From contig CAJYNG010000019.1 in NCBI GenBank assembly GCA_913775725.1, positions 186,001 through 250,000 on the forward strand: a DNA stretch of 64,000 nucleotides, given 5' to 3'. The position numbers and the translations under genes were made by a program. Within the stretch, counting starts at the first letter, position 1. Each line of letters starts with the position of its first letter. The stretch comes from an uncultured Stenotrophomonas sp. (GTDB taxonomy: Bacteria > Pseudomonadota > Gammaproteobacteria > Xanthomonadales > Xanthomonadaceae). Under the pieces are notes generated by a model. It saw nothing but the letters and a program-made list of their open reading frames with translations. It searched no databases and was not told where the DNA came from. Of the stretch, positions 15,954 to 24,804 are shown one piece after another.

Positions 15954-17314
15954 GTCGTCTGGTGGTGGTTTCAAACCGCGTGGCCGTGCCGGGCGAGAAC
16001 CGTGCCGGTGGCCTGGCTGTGGGCCTGCTGGCCGCACTGAAGGAACGCGGCGGGATGTGGTTCGGCTGGAGTGGCAAGAGCGTGCGCGATGGCAGCGGCA
16101 CAGTGCATACACAGAAGGACGGTGACATCGAATTCGTCACCCTCGACCTGAGCAAGCGCGAGGTCGATGGCTACTACAACGGCTTCGCCAACCGTACGTT
16201 GTGGCCGCTGCTGCATTTCCGTCTTGATCTGGTCGACTACGACCGTGGCACCCGCGAGACCTACCACAAGGTCAACGCGCTGTTCGCCGACAAGCTCGCG
16301 CCGCTGCTGCGCGAGGACGACATCGTCTGGATCCACGACTACCACCTGATCCCGCTGGGGGCGCTGCTGCGCGAGCGTGGCATCGGCTGCCGCATCGGTT
16401 TCTTCCTGCACATCCCCATGCCGTCGGCCGACCTGCTGCAGGCGATGCCCGACCACCTGCGGCTGTTCTCCGCGCTGTATGCCTACGATCTGGTCGGCTT
16501 CCAGACCCAGCGCGACGCCGATCGCTTCCAGACTTACCTGCGCCTGTTCGGCGGCGGCCGCGTACTCGACAACGGCGAGCTGGAAGCACCGGGCGGGCGC
16601 CGCTTCCGTGCCGCGGCCTTCCCGATCGGCATCGACACCGAGCTGATCGCACGCCAGGCAGGCACCGCCGCCACCAAGGCTGCGGTGAAGAACCTGCGCA
16701 ACAGCCTGCGGGACCGCCAGCTGGCGATTGGCGTGGATCGCCTGGACTATTCCAAGGGCCTGCCCGAGCGTTTCCTCGGCTTCGAGCGCTATCTGGAGCG
16801 CCACCCCGACCAGCGCGGCTCGCTGACCTACCTGCAGATTGCTCCGGTCTCGCGCGGCGACGTCACCGAGTACCGGCAGCTGCGCAGCCAGCTGGAGCAG
16901 ATCGCCGGCCACATCAACGGTGGCCACGCCGAGCCGGACTGGACGCCGTTGCGCTACGTCAACCAGAACTTCACCCATGCCACCCTCACCGGCTTCTACC
17001 GGGCGGCGGCGGTCGGCCTGGTCACGCCGCTGCGCGATGGCATGAACCTGGTGGCCAAGGAATACGTGGCCTCGCAGGACCCGGAAGACCCCGGGGTGCT
17101 GGTGCTGTCCCTGCTGGCCGGCGCCGCAGACGAACTGAAGCAGGCGCTGCTGGTGAACCCGCACGATCTGGACGGCGTGGCCGACGCCATCGCCACGGCC
17201 GCGACGATGTCACTGCGCAGGCGCAAGGAGCGTTGGCACGCGATGATGGAACACCTGCGCACCTACGACATCAACCACTGGCGCCGCAGCTACCTGGACG
17301 CACTCGAAGGCTGA
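15950..17314 (+). CDS. otsA: Alpha,alpha-trehalose-phosphate synthase
   Basis: The 454-residue GT20 glycosyltransferase opens RLVVVSNRVAVPGENRAGGL. It contains WIHDYHLIPLGALLRERG, the nucleotide-sugar and glucose-6-phosphate binding segments, and the GVDRLDYSKGLPERFLGFER motif diagnostic of OtsA. It transfers glucose from a nucleotide sugar to glucose-6-phosphate. The start is GTG, overlapping the GH15 stop in GTGA, which implies translational coupling. The stop TGA is the outermost triplet of a large palindrome that separates it from the convergent DCC-protein gene. Confidence 0.95.
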   Translation: MSRLVVVSNRVAVPGENRAGGLAVGLLAALKERGGMWFGWSGKSVRDGSGTVHTQKDGDIEFVTLDLSKREVDGYYNGFANRTLWPLLHFRLDLVDYDRGTRETYHKVNALFADKLAPLLREDDIVWIHDYHLIPLGALLRERGIGCRIGFFLHIPMPSADLLQAMPDHLRLFSALYAYDLVGFQTQRDADRFQTYLRLFGGGRVLDNGELEAPGGRRFRAAAFPIGIDTELIARQAGTAATKAAVKNLRNSLRDRQLAIGVDRLDYSKGLPERFLGFERYLERHPDQRGSLTYLQIAPVSRGDVTEYRQLRSQLEQIAGHINGGHAEPDWTPLRYVNQNFTHATLTGFYRAAAVGLVTPLRDGMNLVAKEYVASQDPEDPGVLVLSLLAGAADELKQALLVNPHDLDGVADAIATAATMSLRRRKERWHAMMEHLRTYDINHWRRSYLDALEG

Positions 17315-17387
17315 AGAAAAAGGGGACGGAGGGGATTAAGTCGTTTATGCATAAGCGACTTAATCCCCTCCGTCCCCTTTTTCTTCA
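17312..17387. repeat. Large perfect palindrome (32-bp arms), bidirectional terminator
   Basis: Arms 17312-17343 and 17356-17387 are perfect complements (TGAAGAAAAAGGGGACGGAG against its complement at the far end) around a 12-base loop. The outermost triplets are the stop codons of the two convergent genes, so the element exactly fills the space between them. It would terminate both transcripts. It is homologous to 9115-9179. Confidence 0.9.
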
Positions 17388-17822
17388 ATCCAGGAACCGC
17401 GCGAGGTGTTCCGGTGCCGGCAACTGGCAGGCGTCGTGGCGTCCAAACCAGCGGTAGCGGTTGCGCGCCAGCGCGCGATACGCCGCATCACGCCAGCCGC
17501 ACGGCACTGCCTGCAGTACGCCGCTCAGGCGCCAGGCGCCGCCCAGCCCCGCCAGCACGCGCAGGATCGCATCGGTATCGGTCCACGCGCCCTGCGCGTC
17601 CAGCAGCAGGAACGACATCGGGTCCTGCGGGTCCAGCCCGTGCGCGCGCAGCATCGCACTGCCCTGTGCACCCTGCATCGCCGCAAAGCGGTAGCGCCCC
17701 CTGCGGTCGAAACGCAGCAGGAAACGCACCCAGCGGTTGCACAGCGCGCATACCCCATCGAACACGATCACCGCGCTGCCCGCCTCGGCGGCAGCCTCAC
17801 TGCGGTTCGAGCCAGCCTTCAT
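17385..17822 (-). CDS. DCC-family thiol-disulfide oxidoreductase-like protein (DUF393)
   Basis: The 145-residue protein contains VIVFDGVCALCNRWVRFLLRFD, the DGVCxLC signature of the DUF393/DCC family, with the CxxC pair at residues 25 and 28. Members are small proteins of thioredoxin-like character with no settled physiological role. It overlaps the downstream end of the DUF4166 gene by 26 bases, suggesting that pgeF, the DUF4166 gene and this gene are read together. Its stop lies inside the palindrome shared with otsA. Confidence 0.85.
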   Translation of the reverse strand: MKAGSNRSEAAAEAGSAVIVFDGVCALCNRWVRFLLRFDRRGRYRFAAMQGAQGSAMLRAHGLDPQDPMSFLLLDAQGAWTDTDAILRVLAGLGGAWRLSGVLQAVPCGWRDAAYRALARNRYRWFGRHDACQLPAPEHLARFLD

Positions 17823-18303
17823 AGCGGATCAGGGCTCCGGCCCAGGGCAGCGTCACATCGACCAGGAAAGTGTAACGCTCACCCTGCCAGGCTTCGCGGC
17901 AACGCACGCCACCAAACCAGCGCCTCGGCAGCGGCAGCAGCCCGAAGGCCCAGACCCGGCGCACCGACCAGTCGATGCCACCCTCGCGGGCCTGCAGATC
18001 AAATTCGAAGCGCACCGCGCCCAACTGCTCGCGCAGATATCCCTCGTGGGCCCACAGCCGCGACACCATCGGCCAGCGGCCAAACCGCCGCGCCCATTGC
18101 TCGCCCTGCCCGTGTGCACTGAACGCCACTTCGGTAGGCAGCGCTTCACCGTCCTTCGGCAGCCGCGCCAAGGCGGCCAGCAGCGGCACCAGCCAGTGCC
18201 GCCCACGCTCGATCCGTGCCTGCCCCACGTAGCGGCACGGCAGTGGTGCGGCATGCAGCGCCTGCACCGGCGCGGCCAGGGTGGCGAAGGCCGGCCCCAG
18301 CAC
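17797..18303 (-). CDS. DUF4166 domain protein
   Basis: The product is about 168 residues with the DUF4166 pattern: LGPAFATLAAPVQALHAAP at the start, GRWPMVSRLWAHEGYLREQLG in the middle and WQGERYTFLVDVTLPWAGALIRYEGWLEP at the end. The function of this family is unknown. The start at GTG 18303 is tentative: upstream in-frame codons continue the family-like sequence (ALTPPLFAR), so translation may begin at a non-ATG codon overlapping the end of pgeF. It lies between pgeF and the DCC gene in a tight cluster. Confidence 0.7.
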   Translation of the reverse strand: MLGPAFATLAAPVQALHAAPLPCRYVGQARIERGRHWLVPLLAALARLPKDGEALPTEVAFSAHGQGEQWARRFGRWPMVSRLWAHEGYLREQLGAVRFEFDLQAREGGIDWSVRRVWAFGLLPLPRRWFGGVRCREAWQGERYTFLVDVTLPWAGALIRYEGWLEPQ

Positions 18304-18323
18304 GCGCGCGAACAGCGGCGGGG

Positions 18324-19094
18324 TCAGGGCGCGATCCAGGCCAGGGTCGCCATGCGTCCGGTGCGACGGTCGCGCCGGTGCGAATACAGGTCCGGATCGG
18401 CCATGGTCGACACCGTGCCGCCATGCACCTGCGCCGGGTCCATGCCCGCCGCCTCCAACCGCTGCCGTGCCAGCGCGAACAGGTCCACCTTCCAGTGGCC
18501 TGCGCGGGTGGCCACGAACGCCGCCTCGGCGGCCGGATCATGGCCGACGAAGGCGTGGTAGACCTCCTCGCCGATCTCGTAATCGGCCGGCCCGGCCGCC
18601 GGGCCCAACCAGGCCCGCAACTGCGCCGGCGGGGTCTGCATGGCGGCCACGGTGGCCTCCAGCATGCCGTCGGCCAGTCCGCGCCAACCGGCATGGGCAG
18701 CGCCCACCTCGCTGCCATCGGCGGCGGCAAACACCACTGGCAGGCAGTCGGCGGTCAGGATCGCCAGCACCACGCCCGGCACCGAGGTCACCGCGGCATC
18801 GGCCACCGGCTCGCTCGCTCCTTCCACCGGTGGTGCGTTGAAGCGCAGCACGGTACTGCTGTGCACCTGGCGCAGCCAATGCGGTGCCGACGGCAGCGCC
18901 AGCCCCTGCTGCAGCAGCTGGCGGTTGTGCTCGACGTTGGCCGGGGTATCACCATCGGCCGCGTGCCGGTTGCCCAGGTTGAACTGCGCGAACGGTGCCG
19001 GCGAAATGCCCGCGCCGTGCCGGCGCGTGGTCAGCGCATGGATGCCCGGAGGCGCCGGCCAGTCCGCCTGCAGCAAGGGCAGCGCGGCAGCCAT
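18324..19094 (-). CDS. pgeF: Peptidoglycan-editing factor / multicopper polyphenol oxidase-fold protein PgeF
   Basis: The 256-residue protein shows the YfiH/PgeF signatures: HWLRQVHSSTVLRF (metal-binding His), LAILTADCLPVVFAA and GAAHAGWRGLADGML, which hold the Cys and His ligands of the zinc site. PgeF removes wrongly incorporated residues from peptidoglycan precursors, and the fold also has purine nucleoside phosphorylase activity in relatives. ATG 19094 overlaps the rluD stop by one base (TGATG), the usual rluD-pgeF coupling; a GTG directly upstream is an alternative. Confidence 0.88.
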   Translation of the reverse strand: MAAALPLLQADWPAPPGIHALTTRRHGAGISPAPFAQFNLGNRHAADGDTPANVEHNRQLLQQGLALPSAPHWLRQVHSSTVLRFNAPPVEGASEPVADAAVTSVPGVVLAILTADCLPVVFAAADGSEVGAAHAGWRGLADGMLEATVAAMQTPPAQLRAWLGPAAGPADYEIGEEVYHAFVGHDPAAEAAFVATRAGHWKVDLFALARQRLEAAGMDPAQVHGGTVSTMADPDLYSHRRDRRTGRMATLAWIAP

Positions 19095-20083
19095 CACCAG
19101 CGATCCCGCTCGCGCGCAGCGAAGGCTTCGCTGTCTTCGCGCAGCACCTTCATCAGGTGCAGCATGTCGTCCGGCACCGGCGCAGTGTTGCGCACCGGCT
19201 CACCGGTGATCGGATGGGTGAACTCCAGCGTCTCGGCATGCAGGGCCTGGCGCTTGAAGCCACGCAGCGCGGCCACCAGCTCGTCGCTGGCGCCCTTGGG
19301 CAGCTTCAGCGCACCGCCGTACAGCGGGTCGCCGATGATCGGATGGCGCACGTGCGCCATATGCACGCGGATCTGGTGGGTACGGCCGGTTTCCAGGCGG
19401 CACTCCAGCGCGGTGTGCGCACGGAAGCGCTCGCGCAGGCGGTAATGGGTGATCGCTTCCTTGCCATCCTCGCGCACGGCCATCTTCAGGCGGTCACGCG
19501 GGTGGCGGTCGATCGGGGCATCGGCGGTACCACCGGCCACCAGCGCGCCCATCACGATGGCCAGGTACTGGCGATGCACGTCGCGTGCGGCCAACTGCTC
19601 GACCAGCGCGGTCTGCGCTTCCAGGGTCTTGGCCACCACCATCACGCCGCTGGTGTCCTTGTCCAGGCGGTGCACGATGCCGGCGCGCGGCAGCACCGCC
19701 ACCGATGGGTCGCGGAACAGCAGGGCGTTGACCAGGGTACCGCTGTGGTTGCCGGCACCCGGGTGCACCACCAGGCCCACCGGCTTGTTGATCACCAGCA
19801 GGTGCTCGTCCTCGAACAGCACGTCCAGCGGGATGTCCTCCGGCTGGGCGTCGGTCTGGGTCTCCAGCACCACGTTGAGGGTCACGACCTCGCCGCCGCG
19901 CAGCGGATCGCGTGGGCGCACCTGGGCGCCGTCCAGCAGGACGTCACCCGCCTTGATCCACTCGGTCAGGCGCGAACGCGAGTATTCGGGGAACAATTCG
20001 GCCACCACGGCGTCGAAACGACGGCCGGCGGCGGTGTCGGGGACGATGGCTTGGCGGGCCGATTCAGAGGGTTGTTCAGACAT
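19094..20083 (-). CDS. rluD: 23S rRNA pseudouridine synthase, RluD type
   Basis: The 329-residue protein has an N-terminal S4 RNA-binding region ([18 protein letters not shown]) and an RluA-family catalytic domain with [19 protein letters not shown], where the Asp is the catalytic residue. The strand [22 protein letters not shown] follows. RluD converts uridines in helix 69 of 23S rRNA (1911/1915/1917 in E. coli). It is divergent from bamD and coupled to pgeF, the common gene order in gammaproteobacteria. Confidence 0.92.
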   Translation of the reverse strand: MSEQPSESARQAIVPDTAAGRRFDAVVAELFPEYSRSRLTEWIKAGDVLLDGAQVRPRDPLRGGEVVTLNVVLETQTDAQPEDIPLDVLFEDEHLLVINKPVGLVVHPGAGNHSGTLVNALLFRDPSVAVLPRAGIVHRLDKDTSGVMVVAKTLEAQTALVEQLAARDVHRQYLAIVMGALVAGGTADAPIDRHPRDRLKMAVREDGKEAITHYRLRERFRAHTALECRLETGRTHQIRVHMAHVRHPIIGDPLYGGALKLPKGASDELVAALRGFKRQALHAETLEFTHPITGEPVRNTAPVPDDMLHLMKVLREDSEAFAARERDRW

Positions 20084-20196
20084 GGCAGGGGGGATTCTTT
20101 GAAATTTTGGGGTCCCGGCGGCCGGTTTCAGTCGCTGGACAGGACACTAGGCTATCATCGACCCTTCGTATTCCAGCCGCGTCCCGCCTCGACCTC

Positions 20197-21084
20197 ATGA
20201 TCCGACGCTCCGCCATGCTCTCCGCGCCCGTCCGCCTCACCGCCCTGCTGCTGGTGCTGGTCATCGCCGCCACCGGCTGCCACCGTGGTGCCAAGAAGGG
20301 TGATCGCCCCGATGAAGGGACGCCGGTCGAACAGTTGTACGAGAAGAGCCACAAGCTGATGCAGGGTGGCAACTGGAGCGGGGCTGAATCCAGCTTCCGC
20401 CGCCTGGTGGCCCAGTATCCGTACGGCCCGTACACCGAACAGGCGATGATCGAAACCGCCTACGCGCAGTACAAGGCCGGCAAGCACGATGACGCGGTGT
20501 CCAGCATCGACCGCTTCATCCGTACCTACCCGACCCATCGCAACATCGCGTACCTGTACTACCTGCGCGGCCTGGCCAACTCCAACCGCAGTACGGTTTT
20601 CCTCCGTCGCGTATGGTCTCTGGATGCCAGCCGCCGCGACCTGTCCACGCCGCACCAGGCGTATTCGGACTTCAACATCGTGGTAGACCGCTACCCGAAC
20701 AGCCGCTACGCCGCCGATGCGCGCCAGCGCATGCTGGAGCTGCGTGACGTGTTCGCCCAGCACGAGCTGGACAACGCCCTGTACTACATGCGCCGCGGCG
20801 CCTGGGTCTCGGCCGCCGGCCGCGCCAACTACCTGCTGGAAAACTACCCGCAGAGCGCCTTCCAGTACGACGCCGTGGCCGTCCTGGCCGACTCCTACAC
20901 CCACCTGGGCAACAAGACCCTGGCCGACGACGCCCGCCGCGTCCTGCAGCTGAACCAGCCGGATCACCCGTGGCTGGAAGGCAAGTGGCCGAAGTACCCG
21001 TGGATGATCCGCAAGCTGAACCCGTTCGCCGGCGAGAAGTCCGCCAGCACCGGCCAGCGCAACGCGCGACTGGAAAAGAAATAA
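20197..21084 (+). CDS. bamD: Outer-membrane assembly lipoprotein BamD
   Basis: The 295-residue protein begins with a lipoprotein signal (ALLLVLVIAATGCHRG) and continues with TPR repeats typical of BamD: YEKSHKLMQGGNWSGAESSF, QYPYGPYTEQAMIETAYAQY and RYPNSRYAADARQRMLELRD. BamD is an essential part of the complex that inserts beta-barrel proteins into the outer membrane. ATG 20215 (MLSAPVRL) is an alternative start; neither has a strong ribosome-binding site. The 113-base region shared with divergent rluD must hold both promoters. A clear terminator follows. Confidence 0.92.
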   Translation: MIRRSAMLSAPVRLTALLLVLVIAATGCHRGAKKGDRPDEGTPVEQLYEKSHKLMQGGNWSGAESSFRRLVAQYPYGPYTEQAMIETAYAQYKAGKHDDAVSSIDRFIRTYPTHRNIAYLYYLRGLANSNRSTVFLRRVWSLDASRRDLSTPHQAYSDFNIVVDRYPNSRYAADARQRMLELRDVFAQHELDNALYYMRRGAWVSAAGRANYLLENYPQSAFQYDAVAVLADSYTHLGNKTLADDARRVLQLNQPDHPWLEGKWPKYPWMIRKLNPFAGEKSASTGQRNARLEKK

Positions 21085-21087
21085 GAG

Positions 21088-21116
21088 AGGGCCCCGAAAG
21101 GGGCCCTTCCCTTTTG
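21088..21116 (+). terminator. Rho-independent terminator after bamD
   Basis: An 8-bp GC stem AGGGCCCC / GGGGCCCT with a GAAA tetraloop is followed by TTCCCTTTT, 4 bases after the bamD stop. Confidence 0.85.
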
Positions 21117-21139
21117 TAGAGTCGAGCCATGCTCGACTG
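21116..21139. repeat. SMAG-type GTAG palindrome
   Basis: Single unit GTAGAGTCGAGCCATGCTCG, immediately after the bamD terminator. Confidence 0.75.
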
Positions 21140-21283
21140 CCCTCCTCATCAGCCTCCCCGCACCGGGGCCGGCACCTAGGAATTCTACGAATCCCCGGCG
21201 GATGCGACGCCGGTCCCAATCAGCGCGGGCAAGGCCCTCCACACTGCGGCGCAACGGCCATCCCGGCCGTCAAGGAGCGCCCC

Positions 21284-22486
21284 ATGACCCCACCGCCCCG
21301 CCGTTTCCGCCCTCTCGCCGGCTTCCTCGCAACCACCCTGCTGGCGCTGTCCTCGGGCCCCCTGGCCGCCGCACCGGTTGCACCGGGCGATCTGCTGTCT
21401 GCTGCCCCCTATCGCGCGTCATGGGTGCCGTCCAAGGCCGCGCAGGCCTACAAGCTGCACTACCGCACCCCGGATCATCGCGGCCAGCTGGCCGAAGGCA
21501 CTGGCCTGCTGTACCTGCCCGCCGGCGCGGCTCCTGCAGGCGGCTGGCCGGTGGTGTCCTGGGCACATGGCACCCAGGGCATTGCGGATCGCTGTGCGCC
21601 CTCGGTATCCGGCCCCTACCAACCCGAACGCGACGGGCGCTTCCTCGATCAGTTCCTGGCTCAGGGCTATGCGGTGGTCGCCGCGGACTACCAGGGCCTC
21701 GGCAGTCCAGGTGACCATGCCTATCTGCATGTGCGCACTGCCGCGCGCAACGCCATCGACCTCGTCAAAGCCAGCCGCCAGTACCTGGGCAACGCGGCGC
21801 TGTCGCCACGCTGGGTCTCGGTCGGCCATTCGCAGGGTGGCGCCGCCGCGCTCACGGCAGGCCACATCGCCCCTACCTATGGAGGGCCGGCGTTGCACTA
21901 CCGCGGCAGCTTCACCACCGGTACGCCCACGGCAGTGGAGTTGACCGCGCTGGTGATGAAACCGGACAACCGCAGCCCCAATCCCGGTGCAGTCAACGCG
22001 TATCACGCGTATCTGCTCGACGGCCTGCTGCAGGTCGCGCCGCAGATCGACCGCGTCCTCAGCGACACCGGCCGCGCCCGCGTGGCAGTGGCACGCGAGC
22101 AGTGCCTGGGCGAACTGGCCGCCACACTGGACGGTGCGGATACCGGCAGCATGTTCACTGCACCGCTGACCAGCGTGCCGGGCATCTGGGCGGTGCTGTA
22201 CGACTATCTCGGCGTACCGCGCCACGGCTTCAGCCAACCGTTGATGCTGGGCCATGGCAGCGAGGACCGCGATGTGCCCTATCTGACCACCCTGCTGTAT
22301 GCCGCAGGCCTGGCCCTGCGTGGCGAGCCGGTCGCGTTCCGCCGCTACCCCGTCGACCACCGCGGCACGCTGGATGCGGCGGCGGCCGATGGCCTGGCGT
22401 TCGTGCGTGCGCGGCTGGGGAATGCGCACTTCAATGAAGCGGACGAGACCGCCCATCTGGAACAGGTACTGGACGAGTCCCCGTAA
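21284..22486 (+). CDS. Secreted alpha/beta-hydrolase (lipase/esterase-like)
   Basis: The 400-residue protein has an N-terminal signal peptide (FLATTLLALSSGPLAAA) and an alpha/beta-hydrolase fold. The nucleophile elbow is GHSQGG with Ser at residue 183, preceded by SWAHGTQG (oxyanion region) and YAVVAADYQGLGSPG. A late GHGSEDRDVPY segment fits the catalytic Asp and PVDHRGTLD the catalytic His. The pattern is that of secretory lipases / prolyl-tripeptidyl-like esterases. Substrate is unknown. AAGGAG precedes ATG 21284. Confidence 0.8.
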   Translation: MTPPPRRFRPLAGFLATTLLALSSGPLAAAPVAPGDLLSAAPYRASWVPSKAAQAYKLHYRTPDHRGQLAEGTGLLYLPAGAAPAGGWPVVSWAHGTQGIADRCAPSVSGPYQPERDGRFLDQFLAQGYAVVAADYQGLGSPGDHAYLHVRTAARNAIDLVKASRQYLGNAALSPRWVSVGHSQGGAAALTAGHIAPTYGGPALHYRGSFTTGTPTAVELTALVMKPDNRSPNPGAVNAYHAYLLDGLLQVAPQIDRVLSDTGRARVAVAREQCLGELAATLDGADTGSMFTAPLTSVPGIWAVLYDYLGVPRHGFSQPLMLGHGSEDRDVPYLTTLLYAAGLALRGEPVAFRRYPVDHRGTLDAAAADGLAFVRARLGNAHFNEADETAHLEQVLDESP

Positions 22487-22515
22487 ATCCACGCCATGCG
22501 TGGACAGCCCGAAAT

Positions 22516-22622
22516 GTAGAGTCGAGCCACGCTCGGCTTTCTCTGAGCCGAGCATGGGCTCGGCTCTACAACAGATCCACACCATGCGTGGAGGGCCCGG
22601 TAGCGCCGGGCCATGTCCGGCA
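22516..22622. repeat. SMAG-type inverted dimer plus a third unit
   Basis: A unit at 22516-22539 faces an inverted copy ending CTAC at 22569; degenerate CCACACCATGCGTGG and a GTAGCGCCGGGCCATGTCCGG unit (22600-22622) follow. They fill the gap between two convergent genes. Confidence 0.8.
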
Positions 22623-22630
22623 ACGTACCC

Positions 22631-24265
22631 TCAGCCCTTGTAGCCGTTGCTGATCGGGTAACGACGCTCGCGGCCGAACGCCCGGCGCGAGACCTTCGGC
22701 CCGGGCGCGGCCTGATGCCGCTTCCACTCGCTGATGCGTACCAGGCGCAGCACACGATCGACCACGGCCGCGTCGTAACCGGCCGCCACGATCTCCGTGC
22801 GCGACTGCTCCTGGTCGATGTAGCGGTACAGGATGCCGTCCAGCACGTCATAGGCCGGCAGCGAGTCCTGGTCCAGCTGGTTCTCGCGCAGCTCGGCCGA
22901 TGGCGGGCGGCTGATCACCGCCGGCGGGATCACCGGCGCGCCACCCACGGTGTTGCGCCACTTGGACAGGCCGAACACCTCGGTCTTGTAGAGGTCCTTC
23001 AGCGGCGCATAGCCACCGCACATGTCACCGTAGATGGTGGCGTAGCCAACCGCGTACTCGCTCTTGTTGCCGGTGGTCAGCAGCAGGCCGCCGAACTTGT
23101 TGGCCAGCGCCATCAGGATCACGCCACGGCTGCGCGACTGCAGGTTCTCTTCGGTCACGTCCGGCGTGGTGCCCTCGAACATCGGCGCCAGCGATTCCAT
23201 CAGGCCCTTGAACGCCGGTTCGATCGACACCGCCTCCAGCTTCACGCCCAGCGCCTGGCACTGTTCGGCGGCCAGGTCGTTGGACAGGCCGGCGGTATAG
23301 CGCGACGGCAACCGCACGGCGGTGACGTTCTCGGCGCCCATCGCGTCCACGGCCATGGCCAGCACGATCGCCGAGTCGATGCCGCCGGACAGGCCCAGCC
23401 ACACCTTCTTGAAGCCGTTCTTGCGGCAGTAGTCCTGGATGCCACGGGTCACCGCGCGCCAGGCCAGCGCGTCCATGCTCTCGTCGCCGTCGTCCATCCA
23501 CACGTGCGGTATGAAGCGGCGGGTTTCACCGTCGTACTCCACCACCAGCCACTGGTCGACGAAGGCGGCGGCGGCCGGGTGCACGGTACCGTCGCCATCG
23601 GCCACCACCGAGGCGCCGTCGAACACCAGCGCATCCTGGCCACCGACCACGTTGAGGTAGGCAATCGCTGCCCCGCTCTCACGGGTGCGCGCGGCCAGCA
23701 CCGCATCGCGCTGGGCATGCTTGCCGCGCTCGTAGGGCGACGCATTCGGCACCACCACCAGCTGCGCACCGGCGCGCATGGTGTCGGCCAGCGGCTCGGC
23801 AAACCACAGGTCCTCGCAGATCAGCAGGCCGATCGGCACACCGTTGACCTCGAACACGCAGCTGCCGCCATCCGGATCGACATCGAAGTAGCGGCGCTCG
23901 TCAAACACCGCGTAGTTGGGCAGCTCACGCTTGCGGTAGGTCTGCTCGACCAGCCCGTCGCGCAGCACGCTGGCAGCGTTGTAGACCACCGCACCCGCCG
24001 CCTGCGGCCAGCCGACCACCGCGGTGATGCCACGGCAGGCGGCAGCGATGCGCGCCATCGCCTGCTCGCACTCGTACAGGAAGCCCGGGCGCAGCAGCAG
24101 GTCCTCCGGCGGGTAACCGCTCACCGCCAGCTCGGGGAACATCACCAGCTCGGCGCCGTACTCGTCGCGCGCCTGGCCGATCATCTCGATGATGCGCTCG
24201 GTGTTGCCGGCGACATCGCCGACCGGGAAATCGAACTGCGCCATCGCGATGCGGATCGAAGCCAT
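22631..24265 (-). CDS. nadE: Glutamine-dependent NAD+ synthetase
   Basis: The 544-residue two-domain enzyme has an N-terminal nitrilase-type glutaminase (MAQFDFPVGDVAGN, catalytic Glu in MFPELAVSGYPPEDLLLR near residue 45, LLICEDLWF with the Cys). Its C-terminal ammonia-dependent synthetase carries the P-loop LGLSGGIDSAIVLAMAVDA and TTGNKSEYAVGYATIYGDMCGG. It makes NAD+ from deaminated NAD using glutamine and ATP. The gene ends the core region before the accessory peptide cluster. Confidence 0.95.
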   Translation of the reverse strand: MASIRIAMAQFDFPVGDVAGNTERIIEMIGQARDEYGAELVMFPELAVSGYPPEDLLLRPGFLYECEQAMARIAAACRGITAVVGWPQAAGAVVYNAASVLRDGLVEQTYRKRELPNYAVFDERRYFDVDPDGGSCVFEVNGVPIGLLICEDLWFAEPLADTMRAGAQLVVVPNASPYERGKHAQRDAVLAARTRESGAAIAYLNVVGGQDALVFDGASVVADGDGTVHPAAAAFVDQWLVVEYDGETRRFIPHVWMDDGDESMDALAWRAVTRGIQDYCRKNGFKKVWLGLSGGIDSAIVLAMAVDAMGAENVTAVRLPSRYTAGLSNDLAAEQCQALGVKLEAVSIEPAFKGLMESLAPMFEGTTPDVTEENLQSRSRGVILMALANKFGGLLLTTGNKSEYAVGYATIYGDMCGGYAPLKDLYKTEVFGLSKWRNTVGGAPVIPPAVISRPPSAELRENQLDQDSLPAYDVLDGILYRYIDQEQSRTEIVAAGYDAAVVDRVLRLVRISEWKRHQAAPGPKVSRRAFGRERRYPISNGYKG

Positions 24266-24610
24266 GGGAATCCAGCCTGTGGTTGCAATTGCACCATTCT
24301 AGGCCTTTGGACACGGACCGGTCAGGCCCGATGCATGCGATCCGTCCGCTCCCAGTCGCGCGGACCTGGGCCATATTTCCCTGCCGGCCAGGCCCTGCCA
24401 TTACCGCCTCGGATGTCCGAACTGAGGCTATTGATTTTCGCCTTCATCAGTAGCACTCTCCCATTCACGAAAAATTCATGGTGACCACCTCAGGCGGCTC
24501 AGATCACCGCGCAAGCTGGTTCAAAAAGGAATTTGGACGTTGTGTCCAGATTGGCCGGCTCACTCGGTCCGGCTATTGATCGCTGTATCCAATTGGAATG
24601 GAGAATCAGG
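24266..24610 (+). other. Gene-free leader region of the peptide cluster
   Basis: No convincing gene is seen in these 345 bases. Near the downstream end are two small inverted repeats, GGAC-N5-GTCC (24535-24547) and GCCGG-N10-CCGGC (24553-24572), in the position where a promoter or operator of the peptide gene would be expected. No clean sigma-70 promoter could be picked. The region also serves as the start of the divergent nadE. Confidence 0.4.
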
Positions 24611-24796
24611 ATGAGTTCTATGGCATTGGATGTCGCAGGCTTTGAAGCTGGGATGCTGCAGAGGGCCGAAGACGCAACGTCGATTGGCACCGCATTTGAA
24701 GTGGTGAGGAATGGTGCGGTAGCACTGTTCTGCTCGGACTGTTGCGGCAGCAACGGCAATGACTGCGTGCCGGAAATCGAGCCGGGCATCAACTGA
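24611..24796 (+). CDS. Small Cys-rich peptide, putative precursor of a modified/exported peptide
   Basis: The 61-residue product has an acidic, alpha-helix-prone N-terminal two thirds (residues 1-38) and a C-terminal segment with four cysteines at 41, 44, 45 and 52 (CSDCC...DC), rich in Gly, Ser and Asn, ending PEIEPGIN. GGAG lies 7 bases before ATG 24611. There is no signal peptide and no Gly-Gly export motif. The layout, with small peptide first, then a hairpin, then presumptive modification genes and an ABC exporter, is that of a ribosomally made peptide cluster. Codons such as TTT, GCA, ATT and AGG are commoner here than in surrounding core genes. I recognise no family; the function is inferred from context only. 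Confidence 0.65.
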   Translation: MSSMALDVAGFEAGMLQRAEDATSIGTAFEVVRNGAVALFCSDCCGSNGNDCVPEIEPGIN

Positions 24797-24804
24797 CGTA
24801 GATC

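Noticed and set aside
22613-24484. 623-codon open frame on the plus strand
   Set aside because: Antisense to nadE, which has full catalytic motifs.
24413-24484. 23-codon frame (MSELRLLIFAFISSTLPFTK...) upstream of the peptide gene, possible leader peptide
   Set aside because: No ribosome-binding site and no regulatory codon run; kept only as a remote possibility.
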